Made by a program: the position numbers and the translations under genes. Positions 1 to 7,570 of a stretch of 10,089 nt of DNA are shown here, piece after piece (the first letter of the stretch is position 1; each line of letters opens with the position of its first letter). The stretch comes from UBA5862 sp002408105. Its GTDB lineage: Bacteria; Pseudomonadota; Gammaproteobacteria; Pseudomonadales; UBA5862. A model generated the notes under the pieces. It did not search any database. It saw only the letters and a list, made by a program, of their open reading frames with translations, and was not told the DNA's origin. Location: the NCBI GenBank assembly GCA_034189125.1, contig JAXHVB010000090.1, positions 1-10,089 of the forward strand, given 5' to 3'.

Positions 1-1
1 T

Positions 2-2533
2 GAGATTGCGGTTGCCAAAGGTCGACTCGAAGGCGCCTGGATCGGGCTACTCGAGCCTGAGACGAACGCGATAGATGGGCCGCAGCGTTTGCGGCTGCGC
101 GGTCAGGCTGGCCTGAACACACTGTTTGTGGATGAGGCGATACGCGCGCTCAACAACATCCAGCCCTGGCGAGACTACGAGCCAGGGCCCGGCCGCGAGT
201 GGCAATCCCCTGTTTTGTTCGACGGCGTCTCCGAATGGGAAGCAGCGAGGCGCTGGTCATTGTCCGAGGGGGTGTTGCCCGTTGGAGGAATCGCGGGCTG
301 CCCTTTGATCCAGGAAGGCGAATGCTGTGGCTACCTCGTCGTGTATGGGCCAGAGCCCGCCTACTTCGACGAGGAGTTGTCCCAACTGGTCCAGGAGTTG
401 GCGCAGGGGGTTTCCTATGCCTTGACCAACCTGCAGTTGGGGGTGCTGCACGCGCATGTCCATCAACAATTACAAGCCAGTGAGCGCAACTACCGGGCAC
501 TGTTCGAAAGCCACCCCCAGGCGCTGTTGGTGTACGACAGAGAAACCCTCCGCATCCTCAAAGTGAACCGAGCTGCTGCTGAGCGGTACGGGTATTCGAA
601 GAGCGAATTCGCCCAGCTCAGCATTGTTGACATTCGGCCCGAAGAAGACCGAGAGAAGTTGTATCAAATGCTTGATCAACGCCACGAAGGCTTGAACATT
701 GCTGGGAGTTGGCGCCATTGCCGAAAGGATGGCAGCGTGATGGATGTCGAGATCAACTCACTTCCGCTGGAGTTTGATGGGCGCCCCGCCAAACTGGTGT
801 TGGTTCTTGATGTGACGGAGAAGCTGCGTGCAGAGCGCGAGTCGCGCTTGGCGGCAACTGCACTGGAGAACATCGGGGAGGCTGTTGTTGTTCACGATCG
901 GAATCGCCAGATCGTTGGAGTGAACCGTGCGTTTGAGGCGATCACCGGGTTCAGCGAGGAGGAGGTGCGAGGCAGCGAGGGGCTTGCGCTGATGGACGAC
1001 GCCGACAACTGTGCGAAGTTTGAAGCCATCAGTGACACTGTCGAGGGGCTCGGGCGCTGGCGCGGGGAGCTGCGATTGCGCCGCAAGAAGGGCCCACCCA
1101 TTGATGCACTCCTGACCGTTACTCGGGGAGAGCACGACGATGCGCCTTTTTTCGTTGCGATTTTCCGCGACATCAGTGACCGAAAGGCGACCGAAGAGCA
1201 GATCCGCTTGCTGGCGCACTTTGATCCTTTGACGGGGCTGCCCAACCGCACCCTGCTGCGTGACCGGCTCGCCCAGGCAGTGCTGCGGGCGGAACGCATG
1301 AAAGAGCTGGTTTCGGTGGTCTATATCGACATGGACCGGTTCAAGCACATCAATGACAGCCTGGGGCATGGGGTGGGAGATACGTTGCTCCAGGGCGTTG
1401 CTGCGCGCCTGCAATCGCTCGTACGAAGGACCGACACGGTGGCACGCCTGGGTGGGGACGAGTTCCTGCTGGTCATGGAACAGATGCCCGACGTGGACAC
1501 GCTGAACCGCCATCTAGAGGCCATGTTTGTGGCCTTGAGCGAGCCCTACGAAGCGGCGGGATACACCCTCGAAATCTCGTTTTCGATGGGTGTGGCGATG
1601 TTCCCCCGCGATGCACATGACATCGATGGCCTGATTCGCGCAGGGGATGTGGCCATGTACCACGCCAAACAGTCGGGCAGAAATGGATACCGCCATTACC
1701 GCCCAGACATGAGTAGAGAGGCTGTTGAACGCCTGCAGATGGAGCAGCGGCTTCGTGAAGCGGTCAAGCAAGAGGCGCTGCAGGTCCATTACCAGCCGCA
1801 ATGGTCCCTGGCCACGCACGCGTTGATCGGGTTTGAGGCATTGGCGCGCTGGCACGACCCTGAGCTTGGCCAAGTTTCCCCGGCTCGGTTTATTCCGGTC
1901 GCGGAAGACACGGGCCTTGTCCACGAGATTGGCATGCAAGTCATGCGGCGTGCGTGTCAAGACATGGTGCATTGGCGGGATAGCCTGGGGCATTGTGTAC
2001 CTGTCGGCGTCAACGTGTCCGCGCTGCAACTTCAGCGCATCAACTTCCTCGACCAGGTCACCGAGCTGCTGAGGCAGCATGATCTGCCAGCAGATTTGCT
2101 GGAGCTGGAACTGACGGAAAGCACAGTCATGACCCAGACCGGGGTGGACTTCCGCACTTTGCAGGCCCTAAAGCGATTGGGCATCCGGTTGGCCATTGAT
2201 GATTTTGGTACCGGGTATTCAAGCCTGAGCTACCTGCAGCGCCTGGAGGTTGATCGCATCAAAATCGACCAGTCGTTCGTGCATGACATTGCGGTGGACG
2301 ACAATGACCGGATATTGATTCGGGCATTGCTCTCAATGGCCGAAGACCTTGGACTGTCGGTGATCGCTGAAGGTGTCGAGACCGAGGCCCAGGCCGAATT
2401 CCTTGGCGCCCATGGGTGCGAGCAGGTGCAGGGCTATTTGTATGGACGGCCCATGCCATTGGCGGAAGCGACCCAGCTGTTGGCTACACAGCTCGAGCGC
2501 TCTGGTGTCCACCAGAGCGCCGGACGCGACTAG
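2..2533 (+). CDS. GAF-PAS-PAS-GGDEF-EAL cyclic-di-GMP synthase/phosphodiesterase, 5' partial
   Basis: Cytoplasmic cyclic-di-GMP turnover protein with an N-terminal sensory part. The frame is open to the window edge and the first visible residues (GRLEGAWIGLLEPET) already look like the start of a GAF domain, so the true start lies upstream. Counting nt 2-4 as residue 1: GAF about 1-150; PAS1 about 162-276; PAS2 about 282-398; GGDEF about 401-570 with DPLTGLPNR at 408-416, the intact signature GGDEF at 484-488, and an RxxD inhibitory site (RRTD) five residues before it; EAL about 582-835. EAL catalytic elements are all present: EALARW at 612, NVS at 671, ELTES at 703, IDDFGTGYSS at 732, K754, AEGVET at 789 and QGY at 810. 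Both activities are therefore plausible, though in such hybrids one often dominates. No transmembrane segment is visible. The stop overlaps the stop of the convergent Amt-MCP gene. Confidence 0.95.
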   Translation, partial: EIAVAKGRLEGAWIGLLEPETNAIDGPQRLRLRGQAGLNTLFVDEAIRALNNIQPWRDYEPGPGREWQSPVLFDGVSEWEAARRWSLSEGVLPVGGIAGCPLIQEGECCGYLVVYGPEPAYFDEELSQLVQELAQGVSYALTNLQLGVLHAHVHQQLQASERNYRALFESHPQALLVYDRETLRILKVNRAAAERYGYSKSEFAQLSIVDIRPEEDREKLYQMLDQRHEGLNIAGSWRHCRKDGSVMDVEINSLPLEFDGRPAKLVLVLDVTEKLRAERESRLAATALENIGEAVVVHDRNRQIVGVNRAFEAITGFSEEEVRGSEGLALMDDADNCAKFEAISDTVEGLGRWRGELRLRRKKGPPIDALLTVTRGEHDDAPFFVAIFRDISDRKATEEQIRLLAHFDPLTGLPNRTLLRDRLAQAVLRAERMKELVSVVYIDMDRFKHINDSLGHGVGDTLLQGVAARLQSLVRRTDTVARLGGDEFLLVMEQMPDVDTLNRHLEAMFVALSEPYEAAGYTLEISFSMGVAMFPRDAHDIDGLIRAGDVAMYHAKQSGRNGYRHYRPDMSREAVERLQMEQRLREAVKQEALQVHYQPQWSLATHALIGFEALARWHDPELGQVSPARFIPVAEDTGLVHEIGMQVMRRACQDMVHWRDSLGHCVPVGVNVSALQLQRINFLDQVTELLRQHDLPADLLELELTESTVMTQTGVDFRTLQALKRLGIRLAIDDFGTGYSSLSYLQRLEVDRIKIDQSFVHDIAVDDNDRILIRALLSMAEDLGLSVIAEGVETEAQAEFLGAHGCEQVQGYLYGRPMPLAEATQLLATQLERSGVHQSAGRD

Positions 2534-4806
2534 AGAGTGGCACTTGAAAAACGGTTGCTGAGTCGCTGAAGGCCGGTAATTTTCTCCTCCATTCGGCGTG
2601 CAACTGAGGTCAGCGCACGGCTTTCCTCGCTCGATTCTGCCGCGATGGCATCTGCCTGTAGCAGATGAGTTTGCAAATCATTGGCATCGCTGCGTTGGCG
2701 TTCGGTAAGCGCCGCAATGGTCCGGTTGATGTCGGTAAGGGTTGTTACCGCCGCATCAATTGCCTGAAGGGTCTTGGTGGCGGCTGCGGTTTGGTCTACG
2801 CCGCGATTCATCAAACCTGTTCCCTCGCTCATTGAGCGAATCAGAGCCGCACTGCCAGCCTGTAGCTGCCCGATGCGCTGCTGGATTTGCTGCGTGGCTT
2901 GGGCCGTTTGACTCGCGAGTGTTCGTACCTCCGCGGCCACCACAGCGAACCCGCGGCCATGGTCTCCAGCCCGTGCTGCTTCGATGGCGGCATTGAGGGC
3001 GAGCAGGTTGGTTTGTTCGGCAATGCTGCGAATGAGATCGACGATGTCACCGACCTGTGCACTGTCGTTGTCGAGACTCTCAGCGGCCAGACTGGCTTGG
3101 TCGATGCTTTGAGCGGCTTTGCCGATCAACTGCTCCAGCGCTTCAACCTGTCTTAGGCCGCTGTGTACCTGGGTGTAGACATTGCGACTGTGCTCGGCGC
3201 TGTCGTCAGCACAAACGGCAGCCTGTTGTGCGCTCTCGTTGAAGGAATCGGCCTTTCGGCCGGCCTCCTGAATCCCGCTGTGCTGAAGCGCCATCTGTTC
3301 ACAGTTGCGGTCGGCCTTGCTGCGCAGCAACTGGGTGGTGCGCAGACCATCCTTGGTAACTTCCACCATGGCGTGCACGTTTTCTTGCAACTGGTCGAGC
3401 AGGTGGTTAAACGCGATGGCGGTTTCCCCGGCCTCCGTTCCCACTTCAACCGGTGCGCGCAGGGACAGGTCATTGCGCGAGATGATGGTTTGCATGGTGG
3501 CTAGGGTATCAAGCCAAACCGTTTGGGCCCCATGTTCTGCGACGTTAAGGCCTTGCTGTTCCTGTTCCAACGAAACGCGCAGTCGGCCAACGCTTTTGAG
3601 AGTGCCGAAGAAAATGAGGCCAGCACCGAATGCCCAGATACAGACGGCGGCAGCACCCAGGGCTTGCACGCCAAGCTGGTGCCACATGCCAGCGTTGAGG
3701 TTCTCGTTTGGGGCCAACAACGCGAGGCCCAAGGTGCCCCACACGCCGCAACTGGCGTGCACTGAAATCGCACCGACCGGATCATCGACTCCGAACCGAT
3801 GTTGCAAGAGGTATTCGCTGATGAACAGAACCGGTGCGGCCAAGAGGCCAATGACCAGCGCTGTTGCTGGGGTGAGCACCTGGCACCCAGCAGTGACGGC
3901 CACCAGGCCCGCCAGTATGCCATTCAGGGCTTTGGGGATGTTCACTTGACCGCGGTCGAGGCATAAGGAAAGCAGCAGTGCGGCGATGCCACCGCCACAA
4001 GAGGCGAGCAGGGTGTTCACCAGAATGACCGGCAGGTCGCCGTTGACGGCCAATGTGCTGCCGCCATTGAAGCCGAACCACCCAAACCACAGCAAGAACA
4101 CTCCGAGGGTTGTGAGTACCAGATTGTGCCCAGGGATTGGGTTTGGCACTCCATGTTCATTGTAGCGACCGACTCGGGGCCCGAGGAGGGCGGCGCCCGC
4201 CAGAGCCAGCCAGCCGCCGACGGAATGGACCACCGTGGAGCCGGCGAAATCGATAAAGCCGAGCTCTTCCAGCCAGCCTCCACGGTCGCCCAGCAAGGCG
4301 CTTCCCCAGATCCAGTGGCCAGCGATTGGATACACCAGAGCGGAGGCGAATACTGAAACGAACAGGTAATCCAAAAACCGCATGCGCTCGGAAACAGCAC
4401 CGGCCACGATGGTGGCCGCAGTGCCAACGAACATGGCCTGAAACAAGAAAAACGCGTGGTCAATTGGGGCGACCAGCATGCGCTCGGTGATGGTTGGGCT
4501 TCCCAATAGGCCCCCGATACTGGACCCAAACATGAGGGCAAATCCGATCACCCAGAAAGCGACGACTGCGAGCGCAAAATCGGCTGCGTTTTTGATGGCG
4601 ACGTTGTAGCTGTTCTTTGCGCGAGTTGAACCAGCTTCCAAAGCCGTGAAACCTGCTTGCATTAAAAACACCATGGCGGCAGCGACCACCATCCACAGCA
4701 TATCGACGCGCTCGGAAAGCACCTCGACTGCGGTATCGGCATAGGCAGGTGCGGGTGGATAAAGCAAAAGTAGAAGGGTTGGAACCAGGAAGCGAAAGAC
4801 AGACAT
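2530..4806 (-). CDS. Amt ammonium channel fused to HAMP-like linker and MCP signalling domain (putative ammonium chemoreceptor)
   Basis: Inner-membrane protein of 758 residues. Residues 1-23 form a signal peptide ending AYA. Residues 30-405 are a full Amt/MEP/Rh channel: D186 and H194 in DFAGSTVVH, the second pore histidine H350 in ISVHASCGVWG, the Phe-gate motifs FQAMF (122-126) and WFGWFGFN (240-247). The usual Amt C-terminal tail follows (408-431, RLRVS...EQQGLNVAEHG). Residues 432-478 resemble a HAMP domain (DLSLRAPVEVG, then FNHLLDQLQ). Residues about 480-758 are an MCP cytoplasmic domain whose conserved tip is intact (IAEQTNLLALNAAIEAARAG at 595-614, then GRGF). It ends ATL, with no CheR-tethering pentapeptide. 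Family knowledge: Amt domains fused to histidine kinase or GGDEF modules act as ammonium sensors; by inference this one would sense or move ammonium and signal to CheA/CheW. Start supported by AAGGAA 5 nt upstream (4812-4817). No sigma-54 site or glnK neighbour was seen. Confidence 0.93.
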   Translation of the reverse strand: MSVFRFLVPTLLLLLYPPAPAYADTAVEVLSERVDMLWMVVAAAMVFLMQAGFTALEAGSTRAKNSYNVAIKNAADFALAVVAFWVIGFALMFGSSIGGLLGSPTITERMLVAPIDHAFFLFQAMFVGTAATIVAGAVSERMRFLDYLFVSVFASALVYPIAGHWIWGSALLGDRGGWLEELGFIDFAGSTVVHSVGGWLALAGAALLGPRVGRYNEHGVPNPIPGHNLVLTTLGVFLLWFGWFGFNGGSTLAVNGDLPVILVNTLLASCGGGIAALLLSLCLDRGQVNIPKALNGILAGLVAVTAGCQVLTPATALVIGLLAAPVLFISEYLLQHRFGVDDPVGAISVHASCGVWGTLGLALLAPNENLNAGMWHQLGVQALGAAAVCIWAFGAGLIFFGTLKSVGRLRVSLEQEQQGLNVAEHGAQTVWLDTLATMQTIISRNDLSLRAPVEVGTEAGETAIAFNHLLDQLQENVHAMVEVTKDGLRTTQLLRSKADRNCEQMALQHSGIQEAGRKADSFNESAQQAAVCADDSAEHSRNVYTQVHSGLRQVEALEQLIGKAAQSIDQASLAAESLDNDSAQVGDIVDLIRSIAEQTNLLALNAAIEAARAGDHGRGFAVVAAEVRTLASQTAQATQQIQQRIGQLQAGSAALIRSMSEGTGLMNRGVDQTAAATKTLQAIDAAVTTLTDINRTIAALTERQRSDANDLQTHLLQADAIAAESSEESRALTSVARRMEEKITGLQRLSNRFSSATL

Positions 4807-4876
4807 CGGTATTCCTTGTGCGATCGGTTTTGAGGGCTCTATTAGTTATAGCCGATCTACAGCACGACATGACGCC

Positions 4877-5542
4877 CTAATTCGGGGCATGTTGTGCATC
4901 ATGAAGGTGCGCTGAACTTTGGGTCGTCCCGAAAGAGATTTGTGCTTTGCGTGTGCCTAGAATTCCACGGCACTTGACCACTTCAACTTCCAATGCTGCA
5001 GCCTGGTGGTGAAGCTGTAGGCGCAAAACTGCAGGGGTATTCCTGATGGGTCTGGGAGAACAAAAAAAAGCGAGGCTTTCACTGCGGGAGGCAACCCGCT
5101 GCAGGCGCCTGGGATTGTAGCCTTTCAGGTTGCGAGCCCAGCCGATGACCGCACCCACAGTGGGGCTGTCAAGGCATTGCTCCAAGACCCAAAACATGGC
5201 TGCGCAAGACCCGGTGTGCAGCACCAAGCACTGCTCGATTTGCAGTGCAGATTGCTGCAAACCTGGGGGATAAGGCAACCAGGGTGGGTTGACGAGTACG
5301 CAGTAGCGGTTGTGTTGCTGGACCCGTTGAAGGGTAGGGAGAAACAGCTGCAGATCAGCCACACCAGGCTGTGGGTTGATGCATTCGATTAGGGCAGCTG
5401 AGGGCCAACCACCCCTGGGCAACAGTTGATCCAGTTGCACATGGCCGGTTGGTAACACAGAGAGAAAGGGCGCGGTGAGTGCCTCCCGGCCTCGCCACAG
5501 GCTGGCCTCCTCCTGTTGTAACCAAGGTGGGGGAGTCTGCAT
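4877..5542 (-). CDS. imuA: ImuA, translesion-synthesis accessory protein (RecA-like fold)
   Basis: ImuA is a RecA/SulA-like protein that, in the family, works with the inactive Y-family polymerase ImuB and the polymerase DnaE2 (ImuC) in SOS-induced mutagenic lesion bypass. The 221 residues are close to the usual size. Family hallmarks visible: LPTGHVQLDQLLPRGGWP at 30-47, VNPPWLPYPPGL at 84-95, MFWVLEQCL at 116-124, AVIGWARNLKG at 131-141, RRLQRVA at 145-151, a FCSPRP element at 160-165 and EVEVVKCRG at 185-193. No good Walker A motif is seen, which is usual in this family. It lies 117 bp behind lexA on the same strand, which fits SOS control from the lexA promoter; no separate SOS box was found in the 117-bp gap. 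GAAGGTGG about 9 nt upstream supports the start. Odd point: imuB and dnaE2 do not follow; the next gene, 70 bp on, is the Amt-MCP fusion. A T8 run (nt 5062-5069) codes for Phe159-Phe160. Confidence 0.88.
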   Translation of the reverse strand: MQTPPPWLQQEEASLWRGREALTAPFLSVLPTGHVQLDQLLPRGGWPSAALIECINPQPGVADLQLFLPTLQRVQQHNRYCVLVNPPWLPYPPGLQQSALQIEQCLVLHTGSCAAMFWVLEQCLDSPTVGAVIGWARNLKGYNPRRLQRVASRSESLAFFCSPRPIRNTPAVLRLQLHHQAAALEVEVVKCRGILGTRKAQISFGTTQSSAHLHDAQHAPN

Positions 5543-5659
5543 GCGGAAAGACCACCTTCGGATGCACTGGGGACGGTTCTGGTTGCTGCAGACGGGATGT
5601 GAGAAGGGGGCTGGTGCGCGGTTGATGCCGGATGGACTGAAAAATCGAGGTGGAATGCC

Positions 5660-6268
5660 CTAGAGGATCTTGGGGCGAATGACGCCCACCACCACGCCTT
5701 CAATGCACACCTCGTGGACTGCCATATCCACTTCGATGACGGAGTAGTCCGGATTGTCAGGGTACAGATAAGCCATGTTCTGGTTAAGTTTGATGCGCTT
5801 AACGGTGACTTCATCGTCCACTCGAACCACCGCAATTTGGCGGCTGTACACATCAATCGCTCGCTTTACCGCCACCAGGTCACCATCAAGAATGCCGGCG
5901 TCCCGCATGCTCATGCCGTGCACCCGCAACAGGTAATCGGCTCGATCACTGAACAGTCCGGGATCCACTCGACAATGGCGTTCGATGTGTTGCTGGGCCA
6001 GGATGGGGGCACCAGCTGCCACGCGCCCAACCACCGGAAGGCCCGGTTCATGGAGGTCCTCTTCAAGTAGGCGTATCCCCCTGGATGTGCCGGGAATCAA
6101 TTCCAACAGGCCTTTTTTTTCCAGGGCTTTCAGGTGTCCGCGCACAGCATTGGTTGAATTGACACCCATGGCGCCAGCAAGCTCCACCAAAGTGGGTGGC
6201 ATCCCATTGTGGCTGAGTTGATCGCGGATCAAATCCAGTAGTTCAAGCTGACGGGCCGTTAGTTTCAT
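5660..6268 (-). CDS. lexA: LexA family SOS repressor with non-canonical recognition helix
   Basis: Self-cleaving transcriptional repressor of the DNA-damage response. Numbering from the Met at 6268 (202 residues): winged helix about 1-68; Ala-Gly cleavage site in VGRVAAGAPILAQQHIE (A85-G86); S24-type peptidase domain with Ser120 in HGMSMRDAG and Lys157 in DDEVTVKRIK; all catalytic elements are intact. The recognition helix reads VNSTNAVRGHLKALEKKG, whereas canonical proteobacterial LexA has SPNAAEEHL, so the operator sequence probably differs. This and the adjacent imuA suggest the cassette-linked LexA2 type rather than the main genomic LexA. A second Met lies two codons upstream (6274); I prefer 6268 because the only AGG (6277-6279) sits 8 nt before it but 2 nt before the other, and because MKLTARQ matches the usual LexA N-terminus. 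An A8 run on the coding strand (nt 6113-6120) falls just after the helix-turn-helix. Confidence 0.93.
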   Translation of the reverse strand: MKLTARQLELLDLIRDQLSHNGMPPTLVELAGAMGVNSTNAVRGHLKALEKKGLLELIPGTSRGIRLLEEDLHEPGLPVVGRVAAGAPILAQQHIERHCRVDPGLFSDRADYLLRVHGMSMRDAGILDGDLVAVKRAIDVYSRQIAVVRVDDEVTVKRIKLNQNMAYLYPDNPDYSVIEVDMAVHEVCIEGVVVGVIRPKIL

Positions 6269-6283
6269 GGCCATGGCCTATGA

Positions 6284-6299
6284 CTGCATAAAAATATAG
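6284..6299 (-). promoter_or_regulatory. Candidate SOS box upstream of lexA
   Basis: The leftward reading is CTATATTTTTATGCAG, matching the E. coli-type consensus CTGT-N8-ACAG (alternating AT core) at 12 of 16 positions. It lies 15-30 bp upstream of the preferred lexA start, where an autoregulatory operator is expected. The left half is CTA rather than CTG, and this LexA has an altered recognition helix, so the real contact bases may be those of the overlapping inverted repeat. Confidence 0.35.
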
Positions 6300-6313
6300 T
6301 GCTTATTTATGCA
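6285..6313. promoter_or_regulatory. Inverted repeat TGCATAAA-N13-TTTATGCA, candidate LexA operator
   Basis: A perfect 8-bp inverted repeat with arms at 6285-6292 and 6306-6313, separated by 13 bp. The arm centres are 21 bp apart, about two helical turns, so both lie on the same DNA face. It sits in an AT-rich patch within otherwise GC-rich DNA, 17-45 bp upstream of the lexA start. The outer arm in the leftward reading also contains CATAAA, a possible -10 element with a weak TTGCGC 16 bp upstream, so a bound repressor would block that promoter. The site is between divergent genes and could also act on the transpeptidase gene. Operator function is inference. Confidence 0.45.
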
Positions 6314-6409
6314 TATCTTTTGGGGCTGCGCAAGGTTTCTTTCGCGCCTTACTTCGGAGCACGGCAGCTGTTGGCAGATCCCGCCCGATTGGGTGTTGCC
6401 GACCTGGCC

Positions 6410-6431
6410 GCGGTGGTGCCGGGCCCACCGC
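6410..6431 (+). other. GC-rich hairpin in the lexA / transpeptidase intergenic region
   Basis: Arms GCGGTGG (6410-6416) and CCACCGC (6425-6431) pair perfectly around an 8-nt loop. It has no following T run, so it is not a convincing terminator. It would lie in the 5' leader of the transpeptidase mRNA if the promoter is upstream. In GC-rich DNA a 7-bp stem can occur by chance. Confidence 0.25.
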
Positions 6432-6510
6432 CCCAAATGTGGTAATTTTGTAACCATCAATTTTTCCCTGCTGGTCCGAAGCCAATTTGAATCACTCACC
6501 CAACACACCC

Positions 6511-7509
6511 ATGAAAGGTGTCCGCTCAAAGGGAATGCTGCTCCGCCGGCTGTGGCCGCGGCGTCAACTGACCGACTGGACACTTGTTTTTTTTGTCGTC
6601 CCCGCGCTCTTTGGTCCACTGGCTGTCGCTGCAGCCAAGCCTTACACCTTGGATCCAGACGTGAACGGGGGTGGCGTGGCGGTGGGGGCAGAGCACACAG
6701 TGGTCACTCAATTTGACGACACGCTGCTTGACATCGCGCGCCGCTACAACCTCGGTTTTTGGGAAATCATTCATGCCAATCCGGAGTTGGATGCATGGGT
6801 TCCAGGATCCGGCCAAGCAGTACAGCTGCCGTTGCGATTCGTCCTGCCAAAGGGGGCCCGCCAGGGAATTGTGGTGAACGTGCCCGAGTTTCGTCTCTAC
6901 CACTTTTTTACTGATGAAGCGGGCCAGGCTTGGGTTGAAACCTACCCCATCAGTGTCGGGCGCATGGATTGGACGACACCGCTCGGAAAAACAACGATCA
7001 CTGCGAAGGTCAAGGACCCTGCATGGTATCCACCTGCATCAATTCGTGCCGAGCATGAAGCGGAGGGCAGGCCTTTGCCCACTGTGGTGCCGCCAGGCCC
7101 CGACAATCCCCTGGGTGCGCATGCCATGCGGCTGGGTTTGCCGGGCTACTTGATACACGGCACCAACCGGCCGTACGGCATTGGCATGCAGGTGACCCAT
7201 GGGTGCATTCGCATGTATCCGGAGGACATCGCAGAACTGTTTACAGCCGTGCCGGCCGACACGCCAGTGCGGATCGTCAACCAGCAGGTGAAGGTGGGTT
7301 GGCAGGGTGATGTGCTCTACATGGAAGCCAGCCAATTTGGCGAGCGTCCCTTCCAAGAAGACGAGTACTACGCGCTGCTCAACGATGCGGTCAACTTGAT
7401 TGATGAAGCTGTTGGCGGAATCCCACATGACATGGATTGGAGCCGTGTCAAACAGGAGATTCGCCAGCCGTCGGGGCGCCCAATCGCAGTGTGGCGCCGC
7501 GCAAGCTAG
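6511..7509 (+). CDS. Exported L,D-transpeptidase (YkuD / ErfK-YbiS family) with LysM-like N-terminus
   Basis: Periplasmic enzyme that, in this family, uses a cysteine to form 3-3 peptidoglycan cross-links or to attach a lipoprotein to meso-diaminopimelate. From the ATG at 6511 (332 residues): an arginine-rich n-region and hydrophobic core TLVFFVVPALFGPLAVAAA make a signal peptide to about residue 42. A LysM-like segment follows (HTVVTQFDDTLLDIARRYN...ANP, about 62-110), then the YkuD domain about 120-258 with ISVGRMDWTTPLGKTTI, H216 in IHGTNRPYG and the active-site motif THGCIRM with Cys232. A C-terminal extension of about 75 residues is not recognised. Start choice is uncertain: a TTG at 6487 and an ATG at 6535 are also in frame, and none has a well-spaced ribosome site. 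It converges on the lysine-ending lipoprotein gene, a likely substrate. A T8 run (6587-6594) lies in the signal-peptide codons. Confidence 0.92.
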   Translation: MKGVRSKGMLLRRLWPRRQLTDWTLVFFVVPALFGPLAVAAAKPYTLDPDVNGGGVAVGAEHTVVTQFDDTLLDIARRYNLGFWEIIHANPELDAWVPGSGQAVQLPLRFVLPKGARQGIVVNVPEFRLYHFFTDEAGQAWVETYPISVGRMDWTTPLGKTTITAKVKDPAWYPPASIRAEHEAEGRPLPTVVPPGPDNPLGAHAMRLGLPGYLIHGTNRPYGIGMQVTHGCIRMYPEDIAELFTAVPADTPVRIVNQQVKVGWQGDVLYMEASQFGERPFQEDEYYALLNDAVNLIDEAVGGIPHDMDWSRVKQEIRQPSGRPIAVWRRAS

Positions 7510-7570
7510 CTGCGCGCCACAGCCACCAAGGCACAGCCAGATCAGACTGCGTCATTTGGCACCAACAAAT

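Noticed and set aside
758..1513. 251-codon open frame on the - strand inside the cyclic-di-GMP gene
   Set aside because: It lies antisense to well-recognised PAS2 and GGDEF codons, shows no domain features, and long antisense frames are common opposite GC-rich coding DNA.
3305..3949. 214-codon open frame on the + strand inside the Amt-MCP gene
   Set aside because: Antisense shadow of confident Amt/HAMP-like coding sequence; low-complexity composition with many Arg, Ser and Pro and no motif.
4807..4876. Sigma-54 promoter or an imuB remnant before the Amt-MCP gene
   Set aside because: No GG-N10-GC pair with the expected flanks was seen, and the 70 bp hold no frame resembling ImuB. A TATAAC about 25-30 bp into the gap could be a -10 element but has no convincing -35.
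5543..5659. Second SOS box between lexA and imuA
   Set aside because: The only CTG...CAG pair (around 5580-5600) has the wrong spacing (N7) and no AT-rich core, so imuA more likely depends on the lexA promoter.
6410..6431. Riboswitch or attenuator in the transpeptidase leader
   Set aside because: One 7-bp GC hairpin without a T run or alternative pairing is not enough to support a regulatory RNA.
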